Source: Rheinheimera soli
GTDB taxonomy: Bacteria; Pseudomonadota; Gammaproteobacteria; Enterobacterales; Alteromonadaceae
Assembly (NCBI RefSeq): GCF_021290985.1
Contig: NZ_JAJOYU010000013.1
Location: 62,001 to 126,000, forward strand
Direction of reading: 5' to 3'
Length of the DNA stretch: 64,000 nucleotides
The notes under the pieces were generated by a model that was given only the letters and a program-made list of their open reading frames with translations, was not told where the DNA came from and did not search any database. Below are positions 57,557-64,000 of the stretch, in pieces (position 1 is the first letter of the stretch; each line of letters begins with the position of its first letter). Made by a program: the position numbers and the translations under genes.

Positions 57557-59440
57557 TTAATTCACCGCAGTACAACTCATACAGACTGAGTAGATACCTT
57601 TTGGATCGTTAAACTGTTCCAGCACTTTAAAGTCCTGATTAATTTGCGTCACGATGTTTTTCAACAGCGGGCTAAACGCTGACTCTTTCGCATCAGGTAA
57701 CAGCGCTTGTACTGTGCTTGAGGCGAACATATCACGCAGCAACTGCTCGGTAGGGGTTAATTCCTGTTCCATCACTTTAATGTCGTATTGCGTTAAACCC
57801 GCTTTTTCAGCTGCAGCAGCAATAGCGTCATCGAAGGTGCCCAGTTTATCCACTAAACCAAACTCCAGTGCTTTGGTACCAGTCCAGACCCGGCCCTGAG
57901 CTACTTTATCCACAGCTTCTTTGCTCATGCCGCGGTTTTCAGACACCATGCCGATGAAGTCGTCATAGCCTTTGTTGATCATCAGTTGGAAAATACCTGA
58001 CATATCTGGTGTTAAACCTTTAAACAACGGTAAACCTGAACTTAAACCAGCCAGCTCTGAAGTGCCTACGCCGTCAATGTTCAAACCCAAGACTGGCATG
58101 GCGTTTTCCAGCGTATGGAATAAACCGAAGATGCCAATGGAACCCGTAATAGTAGTAGGAGAGGCCCAGATCTCATTGGCTGGAGCCGCTATCCAATAAC
58201 CACCTGAAGCAGCTACTGCACCCATAGAGGCAATAACAGGCTTACCTGCAGCTTTTAACAGTTTGATTTCCTGACCTATGATTTCAGAAGCAAAAGCACT
58301 ACCGCCACCGCTGTCGATACGCAGTACTACAGCTTTTACTTTTTCATCAAAACGGGCACGACGTAATAAAGCAGCTGTAGTGTCACCACCTATAGTGCCA
58401 GCTTTGGCAGAACCATCGATAATGGTGCCACGGGCTACAACCACAGCGACTTTTTCAGTCAGTGGGTTATCGTAGTGAACTGGCGGCAATACTACATCCT
58501 GATAGTCTTTAAACTGAACCTGATTAAAGCTGTGTTTTTCGTTTTCACCCACTAAAGCAATCAGGTCCTGACGAAATTCTTCACGGCTTTTGATGCTGTC
58601 GACCAACTTTGCATCCAGTGCGTATTGCGTCATATCGCCATTCACTGCCTGTAACTTCTGATACAAACCAACGATAGTTTCATCGAAGTTATCGACTGCG
58701 AAGCCACGACGTTCAGACACTTGTTGTTTATAGCTGGCCCATAATTCGTCCAACCAGGCTTTGTTGGCTTCTTTGGCTTCATCTGACATGGTATCGCGGG
58801 TAAAAGGCTCTACTGCAGATTTATAAGTACCAACTTTAAATACGTGAGTGGTGATTTTTAATTTTTCTAATGCAGATTTGTAATACATAGGGTAGCTGCC
58901 AAAACCTTCCAGCAACACAGTACCCATAGGGTTTAAGTTAATGCTGTCAGCATATGAGGCGAGAAAATACTGGTTTTGGCTGTAATAATCGCCTGTTGCC
59001 ATTATTTTTTTACCTGAGGCTTTAAAGTCCTGTAATGCAGAACCTACCATAGATAATTTATCCATAGAGCCTCTGCCAAAAGAAGACAGGTCCAGCACTA
59101 TGGCTTTAATACGTTCATCTTTTTTAGCGGCCTGAATGGTTTTCACCAGATCCGTCACTAAAATTTCAGGCTCTTCGTCCTGTGAACCCATACTCTCATT
59201 TAATACCTGGTCCAAAGGATCGACATAACGTTTTTCTTCGACCAGATCTCCAGACAAGTTCAGAATTAAAGCGGCGCTGTCAGGGATCTTCACTTTATCG
59301 TCACTGCTGAAAATGGATACCAGTATAAGGATAAACAAAATGGCAAAAATAAGATTAAAAGTGATGTGGCGAACCAGACTGATAGCGCGCCAAATGCCAC
59401 CAAAAAAGCGTCTTAAGATCCCAGGTTTTTTCTCAGACAT
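57557..59440 (-). CDS. sppA: Signal peptide peptidase SppA (protease IV)
   Basis: This 627-residue protein has one N-terminal membrane helix (ITFNLIFAILFILILVSIF). Two tandem S49 domains give the 67-kDa form. The catalytic Lys lies in VFKVGTYKSAVEPFTRDTMS and the Ser in MGAVAASGGYWIAAPA. It degrades cleaved signal peptides in the membrane. It is divergent from fadH. Confidence 0.94.
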   Translation of the reverse strand: MSEKKPGILRRFFGGIWRAISLVRHITFNLIFAILFILILVSIFSSDDKVKIPDSAALILNLSGDLVEEKRYVDPLDQVLNESMGSQDEEPEILVTDLVKTIQAAKKDERIKAIVLDLSSFGRGSMDKLSMVGSALQDFKASGKKIMATGDYYSQNQYFLASYADSINLNPMGTVLLEGFGSYPMYYKSALEKLKITTHVFKVGTYKSAVEPFTRDTMSDEAKEANKAWLDELWASYKQQVSERRGFAVDNFDETIVGLYQKLQAVNGDMTQYALDAKLVDSIKSREEFRQDLIALVGENEKHSFNQVQFKDYQDVVLPPVHYDNPLTEKVAVVVARGTIIDGSAKAGTIGGDTTAALLRRARFDEKVKAVVLRIDSGGGSAFASEIIGQEIKLLKAAGKPVIASMGAVAASGGYWIAAPANEIWASPTTITGSIGIFGLFHTLENAMPVLGLNIDGVGTSELAGLSSGLPLFKGLTPDMSGIFQLMINKGYDDFIGMVSENRGMSKEAVDKVAQGRVWTGTKALEFGLVDKLGTFDDAIAAAAEKAGLTQYDIKVMEQELTPTEQLLRDMFASSTVQALLPDAKESAFSPLLKNIVTQINQDFKVLEQFNDPKGIYSVCMSCTAVN

Positions 59441-59525
59441 ATGATGTACCTATAGTTTCGGCAAAATAGTAGAGAGCTATGCTAACGAATTTAAGGCTAA
59501 AGCTCAGGGTCGAATTTGTAAGTAA

Positions 59526-61697
<2,172 letters not shown>

Positions 61698-62090
61698 TAC
61701 AGAGTGGTTAAAACTTCCACCTGAGCAACGTCGGGTGGAAGCCTGTTTATCAAGGTTTTACTCAGTTCTGATCCTGCACCTGAAATATATTTTTCTAACT
61801 TTCACTTGCTAAGCCTACCTAATTCCCGCTATTACTCAGAGCGGGAATGCATTCGTATGCATAAAATGCGTGTTCAATCCTGGTGCAGCGCGATAATGCT
61901 GCACCAAAATGGAAATTTGTCATACGTATGTCATCTGTTGTTCCTAAATTTAATGTCCTCAGAGGCATTGATTCATCTGGAAAACAATAATTTTTCAGGC
62001 TGCTGCCTCTTGTGGTATCAGCTTTGCTTTGAAAAAAACAGAATAAAAAATAACAGTTAAATTGTCAGGTTTATCAACAGGGAGACTTAT
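61698..62090. other. Hairpin-rich intergenic region before glgC
   Basis: In this 393-base gap three perfect-arm hairpins lie in a row: CTTCCACC/GGTGGAAG (61714-61741), ATTCCCGCT/AGCGGGAAT (61822-61848) and TGGTGCAGC/GCTGCACCA (61881-61906). The first may end fadH transcription. Others could be leader or repeat elements for glgC. An 84-codon open stretch (61806-62060) has no ribosome site and is not called. Confidence 0.6.
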
Positions 62091-63323
62091 ATGTCTGGTG
62101 TACTTACCATGATTTTAGCGGGGGGCGAAGGGACCAGACTGGCACCTTTGACTGGAGTCAGAGCCAAACCGGCTGTGCCCTTTGGTGGCAATTACAGGAT
62201 TATCGATTTTGTGCTGAATAACTTTGTGAATTCAGATTTGTTACAGATTTTTGTGATCACTCAGTTTAAATCTCATTCATTGATGAAACATTTAAGCCGC
62301 GCCTGGCGGGTGACCGGCTTAACCAACAGATTTATTGACCCTATTCCTGCGCAGATGCAAACAGGCAAACACTGGTATCTGGGCACAGCAGATGCGGTGT
62401 ATCAGAATATTCATCTGATCCATGGCATTGACCCGGAAGAGGTTTGTGTATTCGGTGGTGACCATATCTACAAAATGGATGTGCGGCAAATGCTGAATTT
62501 CCATCGTCAGAATAATGCGTTACTAACGGTCGCCGCTATTCCTGTGCCTGTGTCTCAGGCGCATGAGTTTGGCGTGATTGAAGTCGACAGCACAGGAAAA
62601 ATGATAGGTTTTGAAGAAAAACCTAAATCGAATCCTAAAACTATTCCGGGGCGGCCTGATTATGTGCTGGCTTCTATGGGCAACTATATTTTTGATGCGA
62701 AGACCTTAGTTGAAGTACTAAACGAAGACGCTGCGCAAATTGATTCAAAGCACGATTTCGGCCATAACATTATTCCGAAGATGTATCCGGCTGGTAATGT
62801 TTATGTGTATGATTTTTCGACGAACATGATCCGTGGTGAGCAAGCTGACTCCAAAGGCTACTGGCGTGATGTGGGTACACTCGATTCTTACTATGAAGCC
62901 AATATGGACTTAATTTCAGTGCAGCCGCCCCTGGATTTATACAATAAATACTGGCCGCTACGCAGTTATACACCGCCGATGCCACCTGCCAAGTTTGTGC
63001 ACGATGAAGCCAACAGAACAGGGCAGGCGATAAGCTCTATGGTCGCCTCTGGTTGTATCGTCAGTGGTGCTATCGTCTATCAGTCTATATTGGGATATAA
63101 CACTGTAGTGCATAGCCATGCTTACATTGAAAAAAGTGTATTGATGGGTAATAACGATATAGGACGGGGTTGTCGTATACGTCGTGCTATTATCGACAAA
63201 GATGTGAAAATAGCACCTAATACCATTATTGGTGAAGATCCGGTGCTGGATCGTCAGCGTTTCCATGTGTCGGCTGATGGTGTTGTGGTGATCCCAAAAG
63301 GGGCAATGGTAGGATTTGACTGA
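62091..63323 (+). CDS. glgC: Glucose-1-phosphate adenylyltransferase
   Basis: This 410-residue enzyme makes ADP-glucose for glycogen. GGGAGA lies before the ATG. Visible motifs are LTMILAGGEGTRLAPLT, RAKPAVPFGGNYRIIDFVLN, GTADAVYQNIHLIHG, FGGDHIYKMDVRQML and the C-terminal left-handed helix repeats (GCIVSGAIVY). glgA follows after a hairpin, so this is a glycogen operon start. Confidence 0.95.
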   Translation: MSGVLTMILAGGEGTRLAPLTGVRAKPAVPFGGNYRIIDFVLNNFVNSDLLQIFVITQFKSHSLMKHLSRAWRVTGLTNRFIDPIPAQMQTGKHWYLGTADAVYQNIHLIHGIDPEEVCVFGGDHIYKMDVRQMLNFHRQNNALLTVAAIPVPVSQAHEFGVIEVDSTGKMIGFEEKPKSNPKTIPGRPDYVLASMGNYIFDAKTLVEVLNEDAAQIDSKHDFGHNIIPKMYPAGNVYVYDFSTNMIRGEQADSKGYWRDVGTLDSYYEANMDLISVQPPLDLYNKYWPLRSYTPPMPPAKFVHDEANRTGQAISSMVASGCIVSGAIVYQSILGYNTVVHSHAYIEKSVLMGNNDIGRGCRIRRAIIDKDVKIAPNTIIGEDPVLDRQRFHVSADGVVVIPKGAMVGFD

Positions 63324-63335
63324 TACTGGGGTCGC

Positions 63336-63363
63336 AAAGGCCGCAGATCAAACAGCGGCCTTT
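63336..63363 (+). terminator. Hairpin between glgC and glgA
   Basis: AAAGGCCGC (63336-63344) pairs with GCGGCCTTT (63355-63363) with no T-run after it; probably an attenuating or stabilising structure. Confidence 0.45.
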
Positions 63364-63378
63364 AGTGGGAAATGATCA

Positions 63379-64000
63379 ATGCGCGTGTTGTTTTTATGCA
63401 GTGAATTTGAAGGTGTAATCAAAACCGGTGGTCTGGCAGATGCCAGCCGGGGTTTAGCTACAGAGATGCAAAAGCTAGGGCATGAAGTCAGAGTGTTGCT
63501 GCCTCGTTATGGCAGCCTGTACTCTGTGCCTGTAGAAGAAAACTGGCAGTCCGTTTATTTTGCTTTGGGTGGACAAGCCCAGGGCTGTGCAGTGCGTACA
63601 GTGTTAAATTCAGAAGTGCCATTGGCCCTGATTGAACATCATGATTATTTTGGTCGTCCGCGGCCTTATGATGATGGGCAACATGGTTATCCTGATAATG
63701 CATTACGTTTTGCATTTTTCTGCAAAGCCGCTTTGCAGTTTTGTGTAGATACAGGCTGGGTACCTGATCTAATTCATGGTCACGACTGGCAAACTGGCAT
63801 AGCGGCTTATTATTTAAAGCAGTTTTATCAGCAGGCTTTGCCTGGTACTAAAATGCTGTTCACCATTCACAATGGCGCATACCAGCAAGGACTGTCTGCC
63901 GCGGAACGGGCTCAGACTGAAGTCTATCCGTCTACTGCGATGGCAGGTTCGAGTATGCTGGCTTTGGGTTTGGCCTACGCAGACAAAGTAAATACCGTGA
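63379..64000 (+). CDS. glgA: Glycogen synthase, 3' end outside window
   Basis: The ATG at 63379 opens MRVLFLCSEFEGVIKTGGLA, including the ADP-glucose-binding KTGGL (15-19). The frame runs to the window edge (207 codons) without a stop. DLIHGHDWQTGIAAYYLKQF and MLFTIHNGAYQQG fit the GT5 family. It is downstream of glgC in the same direction. Confidence 0.93.
   Translation, partial: MRVLFLCSEFEGVIKTGGLADASRGLATEMQKLGHEVRVLLPRYGSLYSVPVEENWQSVYFALGGQAQGCAVRTVLNSEVPLALIEHHDYFGRPRPYDDGQHGYPDNALRFAFFCKAALQFCVDTGWVPDLIHGHDWQTGIAAYYLKQFYQQALPGTKMLFTIHNGAYQQGLSAAERAQTEVYPSTAMAGSSMLALGLAYADKVNTV

Noticed and set aside
61806-62060. Possible 84-residue gene upstream of glgC
   Set aside because: It runs through two hairpins, lacks a ribosome site and has no familiar pattern.

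Overview
The window looks like chromosome of a free-living gammaproteobacterium of the Rheinheimera/Alishewanella kind (Chromatiaceae, Alteromonadales-like). This is an inference from gene content and order: lrp-ftsK-lolA-rarA-crcB-serS, msrC-proQ-prc, pepN-DUF2835, pyrD-zapC, a yccA-tusDCB-tusE block and a 1611-residue NAD-glutamate dehydrogenase are all typical of this group. No species can be fixed from the sequence alone.

Bases 1-5600 are accessory. They hold the 3' part of an AAA+ ATPase gene of the kind found in extracellular contractile injection system (eCIS) loci. It is followed by three candidate effector genes. Two carry nearly the same N-terminal DUF4157 leader joined to unrelated C-termini, and one has only a short leader. 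All three show a Gly-His centred motif of the DNA/RNA non-specific endonuclease type. A leftover of a second ATPase 3' end lies between effectors 2 and 3, so the ATPase-tail/effector unit was duplicated. A fourth effector start is cut off after a few codons by a decayed IS481-type transposase. A regulator-like protein with a TolB-like C-terminal half faces this cluster.

Bases 7100-12900 carry a tRNA-Pro(GGG), an SbtA-like bicarbonate permease divergent from a LysR regulator, a DMT transporter, a secreted lamin-tail/endonuclease I protein and astE. Bases 13170-16900 are a branched-chain 2-oxoacid dehydrogenase operon (E1 alpha, E1 beta, two-lipoyl E2) with a LiuR-like palindrome upstream. A protein kinase, a secreted M1 peptidase and a SIMPL protein follow, then msrC, a small unknown gene, proQ, prc, an NhaC antiporter, pepN and DUF2835.

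Bases 29962-36917 form a four-gene envelope module (DUF1302, DUF1329, YCF48-like, MMPL/RND permease). It is followed by NAD-GDH, pyrD, zapC, an acyltransferase and a small conserved gene. A chromosomal ccdAB toxin-antitoxin pair sits next at 45.4-46.0 kb. Bases 46.1-57.2 kb are core genes: DUF192, ald divergent from lrp, the ftsK-serS block, tusDCBE and yccA.

The last part holds tRNA-Ser(UGA), sppA, fadH, a hairpin-rich intergenic stretch, glgC and the start of glgA, which runs off the end of the window. Rho-independent terminators are clear after many of the transcription units and are listed. No rRNA, CRISPR array, replication origin or intact transposon was seen.
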